From Akkermansia sp. (GTDB taxonomy: Bacteria > Verrucomicrobiota > Verrucomicrobiia > Verrucomicrobiales > Akkermansiaceae), in assembly GCA_017517385.1 (NCBI GenBank), contig JAFWZG010000040.1, forward strand, positions 1-64,000: DNA of 64,000 bases, read 5' to 3'. This document shows positions 1 to 8,216 of this stretch, one piece after another. The position numbers and the translations under genes were made by a program. The stretch's first letter is position 1. Every line of letters begins with the position of its first letter. The notes beneath the pieces are model-generated. The model was given only the letters and a program-made list of their open reading frames with translations. It did no database searches and had not been told where the DNA came from.

Positions 1-135
1 CAGTCGGGATTTCCCCTCGAACTTCCTTTCCCACGGTTTGTTACCTCCCCGCAGTTGTTCTTCAGGTCTGGGATTCCGCATCATCGCGGCTCCGCGCGGA
101 CTTTCACCGCAGTGCGCATATCGCGTCGGTCGTAC
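1..135 (-). mobile_element. 5' end of a bacterial group II intron (class C-like), cut by the window edge
   Basis: Read on the minus strand, the sequence starting GTACGACCG directly after the T-run of the flotillin terminator resembles domain I of bacterial group IIC introns. It has a near-consensus 5' end (GTGYG in the family, GTACG here), then GCGGTGAAAGTCCGC, a GACCTGAAGAACAAC-like segment, and GAGGTAACAAACC. Class C introns are known to insert just behind intrinsic terminator hairpins, which is the arrangement here. Only about 135 nt are visible, and any reverse transcriptase/maturase would lie beyond position 1. A cobalamin riboswitch shares the GGTGAAAGTCC string, but no B12 gene or second riboswitch half is seen. 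Confidence 0.62.
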
Positions 136-169
136 AAAAAAGCACCCTGCCGCAGAGTATGCAGCAGGG
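136..169 (-). terminator. Intrinsic terminator of the flotillin gene
   Basis: On the minus strand a 9-bp stem with one mismatch (145-153 with 161-169, 7-nt loop) is followed by TGC and six T (141-136). It lies 27 nt past the flotillin stop. The intron-like sequence starts immediately after the T-run. Confidence 0.85.
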
Positions 170-195
170 CGCAGCGAGAAATGCTAATGTGTATA

Positions 196-1719
196 TCAGG
201 CCTTCGCCTCATCAGAGGAAGAGGCAGCCGGGACCTCCGAGGCAGATTTACCAAGGTAGGAGGGAAGCTCCACACCAAGGCTACCGGCGAGCTCATGCAA
301 CGGCAGGGTGCCGGTAACAAGATTCTGCACAAAGCCGCCTACGCTGCCGCTCTTGTCGGTTCCCCCGCCCATGACGACCACCTTGTCGAAGGTAAGGCCA
401 CGCACGGCGCTGGCCTGAGTCTCCACAATCTTGGGCAGCTGCTCCGTGACAAGCAGGCCGGATGCAGCGCGGGCATCACCAGCGGCAGAGATAATCTGGC
501 GGAAACCATTAGCTTTAGCCTCCAGTGCCGCCTGAATGGCAGCAGCCTGACCACGGCCCACAAGCTCAAGGCCTTCACCTTCCGCCTTTTTCTTCAACAG
601 AAGAGCCTCAGCTTCACCCTTAGCAAGCTCCAGAGCAGCGTCACCCTCTGCTCTGTTGGCAATCACCAAAGCCTGAGCCTTACCTTCCTGCTCCTTCACG
701 AGCACGGCGGCCACAGCCTCGGCGGCGATTTCCTTCTTGCGCTTCTGAATCTCGGCGGCAACCAGTTCGTTCGCGGTCTGGGTGGCGCGCTCAAGTTCTG
801 CACGCTTCATTTCTGCCTCACGATTGGCGATATAACCGGCTTCTTCAGCCTTAGCAGCCTGCTCCTTCTCAGCCACTACGGCGATACGGAGAGCCTCAGC
901 CTGACGAACTTTCAGGCGGGCATTGGAATCCGCCACTTTCATCTGAGCTTCGTTATTACCTTCCACAGCGGCGGCCTGTGCCATAGCCACCTGCACAGTC
1001 TGGTCACGGAGAGCCTCCGCCTTACCGATTTCACCACGGCGGGTTTCTTCAGCCACCTTAATCATGGCATCGTTAATAGCACGGGCCGCTGCCTCCTGCC
1101 CCAGAGCAGCGATGTAACCGGAAGCATCACGAATATCCGTAATGTTCGCATTAATGAGGTACAGACCCACCTTGTGAAGTTCCACGTCCACGCCACCGGT
1201 GATGCCTTTAATGAGCTTCTCGCGGTCAGCATTGATTTCCTCAATGGTGAGGGAGGCGATTACCACACGCATCTGGCCCATGATGATTTCAGAGGCAAGG
1301 TCACGAATATCCTGACGAGTGCGGCCAAGCAGGCGGCTTGCGGCGTTCTGCATGATTTCAGGCTGGGTGCTGATACCCACAATGAAGGAGGAAGGAACGT
1401 CCACGCGGATATTCTGGCTGGAAAGAGCCCCCTTCAGCGGCACATCAATATTCAGCGGGTTCAAATCCATGAAAGCGTGGCTCTGAATAAGGGGCAGCAC
1501 GAAGGTGGCACCACCATGAATGCACTTCGCCGAGCGCCCTGCGCCCACGTTACCGTATACGATGAGAATCTTATCCGACGGGCACTTCTTATAGCGAGTG
1601 AGCAGCAATGCCACCACGGCCATGATGAAGAGCACGAAAATAATGACAACCATAATCTGACCGAATGAACCGGATTCAGATGTGGCTTTTGCCAATGTAT
1701 TAATGATGTTGGTGTCCAT
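196..1719 (-). CDS. Flotillin/SPFH-family membrane scaffold protein
   Basis: This 507-aa protein has a single N-terminal membrane segment (about residues 21-42), an SPFH/band-7 domain (about 48-230), and a long Ala/Glu-rich coiled coil (about 230-370) with repeated EAE and KAEA motifs, as in flotillins and YqiK. Such proteins oligomerise at the membrane and organise microdomains. Its start lies 14 nt behind the stop of an NfeD-like gene, and the two are commonly paired in bacteria. The pair appears to be one transcription unit read from the promoter at 2378-2407 and ended by the hairpin at 136-169. The antisense strand is open over most of the gene, which I take as a codon-bias shadow. Family assignment is firm; the cargo is unknown. 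Confidence 0.93.
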   Translation of the reverse strand: MDTNIINTLAKATSESGSFGQIMVVIIFVLFIMAVVALLLTRYKKCPSDKILIVYGNVGAGRSAKCIHGGATFVLPLIQSHAFMDLNPLNIDVPLKGALSSQNIRVDVPSSFIVGISTQPEIMQNAASRLLGRTRQDIRDLASEIIMGQMRVVIASLTIEEINADREKLIKGITGGVDVELHKVGLYLINANITDIRDASGYIAALGQEAAARAINDAMIKVAEETRRGEIGKAEALRDQTVQVAMAQAAAVEGNNEAQMKVADSNARLKVRQAEALRIAVVAEKEQAAKAEEAGYIANREAEMKRAELERATQTANELVAAEIQKRKKEIAAEAVAAVLVKEQEGKAQALVIANRAEGDAALELAKGEAEALLLKKKAEGEGLELVGRGQAAAIQAALEAKANGFRQIISAAGDARAASGLLVTEQLPKIVETQASAVRGLTFDKVVVMGGGTDKSGSVGGFVQNLVTGTLPLHELAGSLGVELPSYLGKSASEVPAASSSDEAKA

Positions 1720-1733
1720 AATATAGTAGTTTG

Positions 1734-2357
1734 TTATTTCTGAGAAGATGTAGAAGCAGCCACCGGACGTACAGTAAGCTGATATGTGGTGGCAGCCACC
1801 ACTTCGATACGGGTCTGAGCAGGTAACGGAGTATCTCCCTCCTGCACGGCAGCCATAGTGATGAGCTGGCTAGGGTGGCTCACCTGCACCTGACCGCCGG
1901 GCTCACCATGGGGCGGAATGGTCACATAAACCGTGCCGGTCATGCCGACCAAACTCTCGTACTTCAACGAGCCATCAGACTTCAGGCTGTAGATAACCTT
2001 CATAATGCCGGCGATAATAAAAAACATGATGACGCCCACCAGAACACCCACAAAAATGCCCAGCCCTACCCCGGCTCCACCGGCTACGGCCAAATAGCCG
2101 CCCCAACCGAAACCAAGTACAAAGCCCATCACAGCCTGTACTGAAAAGGAGCCAGTATCACCATCCAGCGAACCGGCATCCAAATCGCTACCGCCCATAT
2201 CCGCCACAAATGAAAAGACGAACCCTACGGCTGACACCAGCGTAGCTATCCATGCTATCGCACAGAATATACCCAGCGGCGTGCTAAAATCCGGCAGCAG
2301 AGAAGCAGCATCAAGAATACGTGTAAGCCACTTATAAGCGGAGATGAGTGTTTCCAT
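1734..2357 (-). CDS. NfeD-like membrane protein, flotillin partner
   Basis: About 207 aa from the ATG at 2357. The protein has an N-terminal membrane helix (about 25-50), a Gly-rich hydrophobic block that fits two helices (about 72-118), and a C-terminal beta-rich domain (about 128-200) that looks like the OB-fold of NfeD proteins. An upstream in-frame ATG at 2387 is rejected because it falls within the predicted -10 element. NfeD proteins partner flotillins or stomatins, and this gene directly precedes the flotillin gene. There is no clear Shine-Dalgarno motif. A Ser/Ala-rich tail closes the protein. Confidence 0.85.
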   Translation of the reverse strand: METLISAYKWLTRILDAASLLPDFSTPLGIFCAIAWIATLVSAVGFVFSFVADMGGSDLDAGSLDGDTGSFSVQAVMGFVLGFGWGGYLAVAGGAGVGLGIFVGVLVGVIMFFIIAGIMKVIYSLKSDGSLKYESLVGMTGTVYVTIPPHGEPGGQVQVSHPSQLITMAAVQEGDTPLPAQTRIEVVAATTYQLTVRPVAASTSSQK

Positions 2358-2377
2358 ATCGTAGATTTTCTTTCGAC

Positions 2378-2407
2378 ATAATACCACTTAGCAGCGTTCA
2401 TGGTCAA
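2378..2407 (-). promoter_or_regulatory. Promoter of the nfeD-flotillin unit
   Basis: Minus strand TTGACC (2407-2402), 18-nt spacer, TATTAT (2383-2378). The predicted TSS is near 2371, giving a leader of about 13 nt to the ATG at 2357. It diverges from the rpsO promoter. Confidence 0.6.
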
Positions 2408-2468
2408 ATAGAAAGTACGCCACGGCTGCTTTTTTTGAGCAAAAATCCCCTCCTATGTGAAATTTGGC

Positions 2469-2496
2469 TTGCAAACTCTGCCAGACATGATATCAT
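2469..2496 (+). promoter_or_regulatory. Promoter of rpsO
   Basis: TTGCAA (2469-2474), 16-nt spacer, TATCAT (2491-2496). The predicted TSS near 2503 leaves a leader of about 65 nt before rpsO, ending in an A-rich stretch with AAAGAG upstream of the ATG. Confidence 0.6.
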
Positions 2497-2567
2497 ACGG
2501 CCACCTCTGAAGGTCGATTTGCCGCAGCCACGAAAAATCAACCAACACTAAAGAGACTAATACGACA

Positions 2568-2819
2568 ATGAGCGAAATCAACGTCAACGACTTCAAGATC
2601 AACGAGAAGGACACTGGTTCCACCGGTTTCCAGGTAGCAGTGCTCACCAAGCGCATTGCCCACCTTACTCAGCACCTCGCCTCCAACAAGCACGACCACG
2701 CTTCCCGCCGCGGTCTGCTCATGATGGTGGCTCGTCGCCGTAAGCTTCTGGATTATGCCAAGCGTACGGACAACGAGCTCTACAAGAGCCTGCTGGCTCG
2801 CCTTGGTCTCCGCCACTAA
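2568..2819 (+). CDS. rpsO: 30S ribosomal protein S15
   Basis: This 83-aa protein matches S15, which binds 16S rRNA early in assembly of the 30S platform. Family residues visible are the [14 protein letters not shown] segment, the [18 protein letters not shown] block and the C-terminal [11 protein letters not shown]. It is slightly shorter than the usual 88-89 aa and intact. It is transcribed alone, divergent from nfeD, and ends at the hairpin at 2863-2903, which also serves the converging polymerase gene. In some bacteria S15 represses its own mRNA through the leader. The roughly 65-nt leader here could allow that, but I see no specific structure. Confidence 0.97.
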   Translation: MSEINVNDFKINEKDTGSTGFQVAVLTKRIAHLTQHLASNKHDHASRRGLLMMVARRRKLLDYAKRTDNELYKSLLARLGLRH

Positions 2820-2862
2820 TTGTAACCGTGGCGGGCTGAGAAGTCACCCCCGATACAATTCA

Positions 2863-2903
2863 CAGAAAAGCCGCAGAGAGGTCGAACTCTGCGGCTTTTC
2901 TGT
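2863..2903. terminator. Bidirectional terminator between rpsO and the polymerase gene
   Basis: Perfect inverted repeat CAGAAAAGCCGCAGAG / CTCTGCGGCTTTTCTG. The A/T arms provide a U-tract on both strands between convergent genes. Confidence 0.85.
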
Positions 2904-2934
2904 ATCTTTGTTTTCCTGAGAAGCTTTTACAACA

Positions 2935-4506
2935 TCAGACCTTTGCTACCTGTTCACCCGGTTTAGCAGGCCCATGCTGCACATCTTCAATAGCTTTAAC
3001 CATCAGCGGCACATAGTTCTGTTTATTAAAAAGGGGCTTTATATGACCACACTTGATACCAAGACTGAATACCATCTTCACAAGCGCCAGATAGAAATAA
3101 CCACCGAATATGTGAATAAACGTACCAGCAGATGCGTAGAATTGGAAGATTATGAGCAGCGTAGACATCAAGTAATACAGAAAGTATTCACTATATTTGA
3201 TGTGCCGCACAAATAAGCACACTCTCACTGTATAGAACACAACCACTAAGGACCACATACTCACCAAACATAAGCCGACATACCCGGTTCGGTGAATTGC
3301 TGTAATAGGTCCACTATGCCACTGCCCCTGCTTGGCAAAAATCTCCTGATCACCATATCGCACCTTTCCTCGATTCAAGTTAATGCGATACAAACGATAC
3401 CAATAAGCACTCTGGCCAAATCCATCTCCCCACGTATAATCCTTAATATAGCCCGATGAAGGATCCATAGCCCACTCCCACATCTGATATCGCCACTCCA
3501 GAGACGCCTTAGCCTCCTGAGCAGCTCGACGGTTACTCACCTCAGCTCCGGGAACAGAAGATATAACGCGCTGCACACCATAGGGAATGTTATTAAGCAC
3601 ACCGCCATGACTCAGCACCAACAGTGCAACATAAAACACAGCGCACGGAAGCAATGTCAATAACAACCTTCTTTTGAGAAACTGAGAAAACAATCCCACA
3701 ACGGCAAACTGAAGAATCAAATTGCGGTATCCACTCACAGCAACACCAAACGTTGACGCAACAATCAGGATTATTTTCCAAGGAGAACACAGAATACGAA
3801 CTATATCATACTTGCATACTACATATGTAAATATCGCCGTACCAAGCGCCACAAAGCCAGAATCTCGAGCACCTTCACCCTCAACCAATACATCAGCCTG
3901 TTTTTTAGCTGCGAGCAAAACACCCTTTGCGGTTGTAATCAACAAGCAGAAAACGGTAATCCAGAAACAAACTTTCAATAACTTTCCCATGCGGTCCATT
4001 TCCATGGGAATGATGCTGATGAATATGTAGGTAAGCGAAGCAAACACGAACCATATATAGTCCTTACCGCCAATCGAAGCATAGCCGACATCAGTAATTT
4101 CATTAACAAAAGCACTAATCGTTACGGGATGCATTACCCACGTAAATGCAAAGTACAAAGAGAAAATTAACGTCGCAATATCTATAACCGTTGACTTATG
4201 CCATGTAATCTTAACATAGCCCATGATATACATAATCAACCAGTACACCAAAAGGCCGCCGGATGTAATGTACGCAATAGGTAACTCCTTTAAGAAGGAA
4301 ATATCTAGAGCTGATACAGCTGAGGGCAAAATGAAAACTAACGCCCAGCTATAACGCCCGAGGCACATAAGAGACACCCCCAGAACCAACAAGCCCACAG
4401 GAGCCATTGCACTCTTAAGACCATCCGATGACAAAGAGCCAACGACAAAAGCTAGTGCTGATAATAGTATCAGCACTACAATTGTTTTCACTAGACCGGA
4501 TCCCAT
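2935..4506 (-). CDS. O-antigen polymerase/ligase-like polytopic membrane protein (Wzy/WaaL type)
   Basis: This 523-aa protein is strongly hydrophobic, with roughly 11-12 predicted membrane helices and one large extracytoplasmic loop (about residues 310-420). That loop contains GDGFGQS and, further on, a QWHSG...HRTGYVG stretch, resembling the loop of Wzy polymerases and O-antigen ligases. Such proteins join undecaprenyl-linked repeat units or ligate glycan to lipid A. It stands alone between rpsO and ilvB, but capsule-export genes lie within 12 kb on the same strand. Its base composition is AT-richer than its neighbours, typical of variable surface-glycan genes and possibly of transfer. Polymerase and ligase cannot be separated from sequence alone. 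Confidence 0.75.
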   Translation of the reverse strand: MGSGLVKTIVVLILLSALAFVVGSLSSDGLKSAMAPVGLLVLGVSLMCLGRYSWALVFILPSAVSALDISFLKELPIAYITSGGLLVYWLIMYIMGYVKITWHKSTVIDIATLIFSLYFAFTWVMHPVTISAFVNEITDVGYASIGGKDYIWFVFASLTYIFISIIPMEMDRMGKLLKVCFWITVFCLLITTAKGVLLAAKKQADVLVEGEGARDSGFVALGTAIFTYVVCKYDIVRILCSPWKIILIVASTFGVAVSGYRNLILQFAVVGLFSQFLKRRLLLTLLPCAVFYVALLVLSHGGVLNNIPYGVQRVISSVPGAEVSNRRAAQEAKASLEWRYQMWEWAMDPSSGYIKDYTWGDGFGQSAYWYRLYRINLNRGKVRYGDQEIFAKQGQWHSGPITAIHRTGYVGLCLVSMWSLVVVFYTVRVCLFVRHIKYSEYFLYYLMSTLLIIFQFYASAGTFIHIFGGYFYLALVKMVFSLGIKCGHIKPLFNKQNYVPLMVKAIEDVQHGPAKPGEQVAKV

Positions 4507-4535
4507 CTTATAGCATTTAGGCAGCGTTATTCACA

Positions 4536-6386
4536 TTAGAGCGCGGAAGGAATCTCCTTACCAAGCTCAGAGGCTTTACGCCCCTTACCATCACCAGCGA
4601 TGCGCTCCAGAACCACATCCTTATAACACATACCGCCAGGAATCATCGGCAATACGTGCACATCATGGGGAACCATAACATCAAGAACATACGCCTCATC
4701 CGCCTCCAGCATGCGCTTAATGGCAGCGGGGAGCTCGGAGGGCTCAACCACACGTTCACACTTAATACCAAAGCCCTGGCACAAAAGCGGATAGTTCGGG
4801 TAAAGAACTTCCGGCGTATGATGCGTGGGGTCATACGTTTCAGAAGGATCAGCAAGGAAAGTGTTAGCACGATGAGAATCGTACTTAAGGTCTTCCCATT
4901 GTACCACCATACCCAAGTGCTGATTATCAATAATGATAGACTTAATCGGCATGTGCTCGGTACGAATCGTGCCAAGCTCCTGAACGTTCATAAGGAATGA
5001 GCCGTCACCATCAATATTGATTACAGGCAGCTCCGGATAAGCCACGTGGGCACCCATTGCAGCAGGAAGTCCGTAGCCCATGGAGCCAAGACCACCGGAA
5101 GTAGAAAGGCGACGAGGCTTATTAAAACGATAGAACTGAGCGGCAAACATCTGGTGCTGACCTACACCAGTACAGATGATTGCGTCCTTACCTTCCATCT
5201 GGCGGTACAATTCCTCAATAATGGACTGCGGAGCGATTTCATGCTCACGAGCCTCATAGCAGAGAGGATAATCCTTTTTCCACTGCTCAATAAGACCAAA
5301 CCACTCAGGGCGGTTCTCCACGTCATACTGCTTGCGCTCATAACCTGCGGCTGCGAGCTTTTCATTAAGATATGCAAGGGCAGCCCCGGCATCGGCACGA
5401 ATGGCCATTTCCACCTTCTTGTTCTTATTAAGCTCAGCCGCATCATAATCAATGTGAATAATGCGAGAACGCTCACAGAAAGTCTTAACAGCACCGGTCA
5501 CACGATCGTCAAAGCGAGCACCTATTGCCAGCACAACATCGGCTTCATTCACTGCATAATTAGCATACACGGCACCGTGCATACCCAGCCAACGAACAGA
5601 AAGCGGGTGCTCTTCAGGCATAGCACCTATGCCCATCAGCGTGGTAGCCACCGGAATCTGCAAACGCTCGGCAAGCTCAAGAAGCTTATCACTAGCCTCA
5701 GCAATCACCACACCACCACCGGCATATATAGCGGGGCGCTTAGCTCCGATCAGCAAAGGAAGCACAGCTTCAAGCTTATCAGTAGGCAGAGGGAGCTCAG
5801 GCTGATATCCGGGCAAATCCATCGGCACATCAAAATCAGGCTCAAACTGACCTTCTTGGAAATTCTTAGGAATATCAATTACAACGGGCCCCGGACGACC
5901 AGTACGGGCAATATAGAAAGCCTCCTTCACAATGCGAGGAATATCCTCCAGGCGGGTTACCATATAGCTATGCTTGACAATCGGAGCAGTCATACCGAAT
6001 ACGTCAGTTTCCTGAAAAGCAGAGCTACCAATAAGGCTGCTTCCCACCTGAGCCGTAATCGCCACCATAGGAATAGAATCCAAGAAGGCATCAGCTATGG
6101 GAGTAATCATGTTCGTTGCACCCGGACCGGAAGTAGACATACAAACACCAACCTTACCCGTAACGCGACCATAACCTTCCGCAGCAAAAGCACCACCCTG
6201 TTCGTGACGAGGAAGAATAGTGCGAATAGCCGGCTCGTGACTAAGGGCCTGATGCATAGGCATACTGGCACCACCGGGATAAGCAAATACCACGTCTACA
6301 CCCTCTCTAACTAGACTCTGCACAAGGGCCTCAGCCCCGTTCATTGTTCTGCGGACAGACTGCTGATTTGTTTGGGAATCACTCAT
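4536..6386 (-). CDS. ilvB: Acetolactate synthase, large (catalytic) subunit
   Basis: About 616 aa. This ThDP- and FAD-dependent enzyme condenses two pyruvates to acetolactate, or pyruvate with 2-ketobutyrate, in branched-chain amino acid synthesis. Visible features are FAYPGGASMPMHQAL near the N-terminus, the catalytic Glu in RHEQGGAFAAEGYGR, STSGPGATN, and the C-terminal ThDP/Mg site GDGSFLMNVQEL followed by IIDNQHLGMVVQW. The start is placed at the ATG at 6386 (MSDSQTNQQ). The frame is open upstream, but that stretch overlaps the preceding terminator and lacks family sequence. No ilvN regulatory subunit is adjacent, so it must lie elsewhere or be absent. There is no clear Shine-Dalgarno motif. 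Confidence 0.95.
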   Translation of the reverse strand: MSDSQTNQQSVRRTMNGAEALVQSLVREGVDVVFAYPGGASMPMHQALSHEPAIRTILPRHEQGGAFAAEGYGRVTGKVGVCMSTSGPGATNMITPIADAFLDSIPMVAITAQVGSSLIGSSAFQETDVFGMTAPIVKHSYMVTRLEDIPRIVKEAFYIARTGRPGPVVIDIPKNFQEGQFEPDFDVPMDLPGYQPELPLPTDKLEAVLPLLIGAKRPAIYAGGGVVIAEASDKLLELAERLQIPVATTLMGIGAMPEEHPLSVRWLGMHGAVYANYAVNEADVVLAIGARFDDRVTGAVKTFCERSRIIHIDYDAAELNKNKKVEMAIRADAGAALAYLNEKLAAAGYERKQYDVENRPEWFGLIEQWKKDYPLCYEAREHEIAPQSIIEELYRQMEGKDAIICTGVGQHQMFAAQFYRFNKPRRLSTSGGLGSMGYGLPAAMGAHVAYPELPVINIDGDGSFLMNVQELGTIRTEHMPIKSIIIDNQHLGMVVQWEDLKYDSHRANTFLADPSETYDPTHHTPEVLYPNYPLLCQGFGIKCERVVEPSELPAAIKRMLEADEAYVLDVMVPHDVHVLPMIPGGMCYKDVVLERIAGDGKGRKASELGKEIPSAL

Positions 6387-6455
6387 GGCTGGTGTTACTT
6401 TTATATGATTAATACACGAGCCGGGGTTTCTACACCGGCGTACGCTCATTCTAGC

Positions 6456-6493
6456 AAAAAAAAATCTGCATGAAAAGTTTTTTTTCATGCAGA
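6456..6493 (-). terminator. Intrinsic terminator of the LysM protein gene
   Basis: On the minus strand TCTGCATGAAAA pairs perfectly with TTTTCATGCAGA (6493-6465), followed by a run of nine T. It separates the LysM gene from ilvB. Confidence 0.88.
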
Positions 6494-6528
6494 AGTGACA
6501 TCATTCCACTTTTTATATATGACAACAA

Positions 6529-7320
6529 TCATTTTTCAGAACCAGCCTCAGGGGAAAACTCATCCTCGTTGCAAATAATGGACACTCTTCCACCCACGCC
6601 CATGAGCAAAGTCAATTCGTTAAGATCTCTGGAATTCATCAATACCACCGGCGCCCCACCCCTTTGCGAGGAAACAATATGCACACCATTAGATAAGACC
6701 AAAGCCCTATCACTTATAAGGAACTGAGTAGAACGCCTAGATACCTGCGCCCCATTAACGTACCCATCTCGATGCTGCACTGTCGTCTCAGCATTCACAT
6801 CAAGCGAAAGCCGTTCAACGGATGATATATTATACGCTACCACAAACTCCTTACCATCCCACACGGTAATCTCTCTCTGAAGGGGCCGAAGCTCCACACG
6901 AAGATTCATAGGAACAACAACAAGTTGCTGCCCTGCCTTCAAATCAGAGGGTGCTACTATGCCATTGAGCAACATAATAACGTCCACCGGACACTTTGTG
7001 GCCGCAGCTATACGAGCGAGATTTTCACCACGTCGCACCACATGCGTCGTGGAACATGGATGACGCTGAGACAAATAACGGCGAACATTAATAGAACCGG
7101 AAATCTGGCGAGCTTCACGCCCGGCAATGCCGGATTCACTCACAAAGGGACGCAGCAATTCTAACGCCTCATCCAGCTTCTGCTCCCGTAACAAATTACG
7201 AGCCTGCTCCAGCTCCGCCGGGCGACGAGGCCAAAGAGAATAGTCCGACTCACCCGCCAAAACACTCAGCGAAAAACTAGATAAGACCGCGGCGCTTAAA
7301 ATCAAAGAAGTTAATGTCAT
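6529..7320 (-). CDS. Exported LysM-domain protein
   Basis: This 263-aa protein begins with a signal peptide (about residues 1-22, ending SLSVLAG). A short helical segment (about 30-65) follows, then one LysM domain (about 92-140: THVVRRGENLARIAAA...LLNG...LKAGQQLVVVP). The C-terminal beta-rich half (about 145-255) has repeated hydrophobic strands and is not recognised. LysM domains bind peptidoglycan glycan chains, so it probably acts in the periplasm. Its start lies inside the 3' end of the upstream gene (44-nt overlap), suggesting translational coupling, and its transcript ends at 6456-6493. The C-terminal half vaguely recalls L,D-transpeptidase-like context, but I see no HXX(14-17)SXGCI/V catalytic motif. 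Confidence 0.82.
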   Translation of the reverse strand: MTLTSLILSAAVLSSFSLSVLAGESDYSLWPRRPAELEQARNLLREQKLDEALELLRPFVSESGIAGREARQISGSINVRRYLSQRHPCSTTHVVRRGENLARIAAATKCPVDVIMLLNGIVAPSDLKAGQQLVVVPMNLRVELRPLQREITVWDGKEFVVAYNISSVERLSLDVNAETTVQHRDGYVNGAQVSRRSTQFLISDRALVLSNGVHIVSSQRGGAPVVLMNSRDLNELTLLMGVGGRVSIICNEDEFSPEAGSEK

Positions 7321-7804
7321 GAGACTGTTGAATCATTTCCAGCATAAAACAGAGGAGAGAAATCTCCCAAGCATCATCCACCCCCCTTATCACAGCCCTA
7401 AAGGCATCTCCGGAATGCAGAGCATCTTTCACCACCCGAGCAGCCACCTCTTCCGTATTTTCATGCAAATATTCCACATGAACCTCTGAGCGACTGAAAC
7501 GAAAGCCATATTTAAGCAGGGCCTTCACAGGAGCACCATGAGCCTCCATCCATTTCAAGAATTTTTGAGCAGATGAGCCAAACCCTTCCATTTCAACACC
7601 CATCAAATCGACCGGTCGCAATATCCTAGGGCGATTTGCCTCCACCCAGCCACTTCGAATCCGACAGTGCCCCACCGAATCCATCGGTTCAGAAAGAAGG
7701 AGAAAATTAAACCGCGTATCACCGAAAGTATCTATACGCCTATCAGGCACATATAGAACACGCGTGTTCTGCATCGCGTACACAGCTGCAGAATCATCCT
7801 CCAT
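7277..7804 (-). CDS. Conserved-looking protein of unknown function, overlaps the LysM gene
   Basis: 175 aa from the ATG at 7804. A GTG at 7840 is an alternative start that would add 12 residues; neither has a Shine-Dalgarno motif. I do not recognise the family. The protein is soluble, mixed alpha/beta, without signal peptide or membrane helix. It is rich in charged residues and has the pattern RFSRSEVHVEYLHENTEE. The 3' end overlaps the LysM gene by 44 nt, so the two are almost certainly co-expressed. Upstream, acpP ends about 50 nt away. The function may involve cell-wall or envelope work by association only. Confidence 0.6.
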   Translation of the reverse strand: MEDDSAAVYAMQNTRVLYVPDRRIDTFGDTRFNFLLLSEPMDSVGHCRIRSGWVEANRPRILRPVDLMGVEMEGFGSSAQKFLKWMEAHGAPVKALLKYGFRFSRSEVHVEYLHENTEEVAARVVKDALHSGDAFRAVIRGVDDAWEISLLCFMLEMIQQSHDINFFDFKRRGLI

Positions 7805-7890
7805 GAACACAAATAAAGCAGGAAGAAATGGCGGCCCCACCCAAAAGAAGGAGGAACCGCCGATATTCGAAAAGGTTTATGAAGCAGTAA

Positions 7891-8130
7891 TCAAGCCTGA
7901 TTAGCCTTAATGTAAGCAACAACATCAGCCACGGACTTGAGTTTCTCGGCATCCTCATCAGGAACCTCTACGGAGAACTTCTCCTCGAACGTCATGACGA
8001 GCTCAACCGTATCGAGAGAATCTGCACCGAGATCCTCGATGAACTTAGCGTCGCTGGTTACCTTCTCGGGGTCAACGCCGAGCTGCTCGACGATGATTTC
8101 CTTTACCTGTGTTTCAATGCTGTCGGACAT
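7891..8130 (-). CDS. acpP: Acyl carrier protein
   Basis: This 79-aa ACP has the 4'-phosphopantetheine attachment site ADSLDTVEL with Ser about residue 38, an acidic helix II, and the usual hydrophobic C-terminal AYIKANQA. It carries acyl chains in fatty acid synthesis and is normal in length. The ATG at 8130 is chosen; the frame is open upstream but only through promoter sequence. It has its own promoter at 8159-8187. Unlike many genomes, fabD, fabG and fabF are not adjacent. The gene sits between coaX and the LysM pair. coaX makes 4'-phosphopantothenate, the precursor of the ACP prosthetic group, so their proximity is functionally coherent. Confidence 0.97.
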   Translation of the reverse strand: MSDSIETQVKEIIVEQLGVDPEKVTSDAKFIEDLGADSLDTVELVMTFEEKFSVEVPDEDAEKLKSVADVVAYIKANQA

Positions 8131-8158
8131 AAGTGTGACTAGTTTGTAAGGTGCCCAT

Positions 8159-8187
8159 ATAATAGCGCAACTCGAGTCAGGTTGCAA
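8159..8187 (-). promoter_or_regulatory. Promoter of acpP
   Basis: Minus strand TTGCAA (8187-8182), 17-nt spacer, TATTAT (8164-8159). The predicted TSS near 8152 gives a leader of about 22 nt. Confidence 0.75.
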
Positions 8188-8216
8188 TAAAAAACTTCGT
8201 TCCGACAAAAAAAGTA

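Noticed and set aside
1-135. Cobalamin riboswitch
   Set aside because: GGTGAAAGTCC is shared, but there is no second conserved half, no B12 gene is in view, and the position right after a terminator fits a group IIC intron better.
55-1668. Long plus-strand open frame (537 codons) across the flotillin gene
   Set aside because: It is antisense to a clear flotillin; its translation is His/Ser/Leu-rich low complexity without domains, caused by the Ala/Glu codon bias of the coiled coil.
5046-6314. Plus-strand open frame (422 codons) across ilvB
   Set aside because: Antisense shadow of acetolactate synthase; no signal peptide, domain or promoter.
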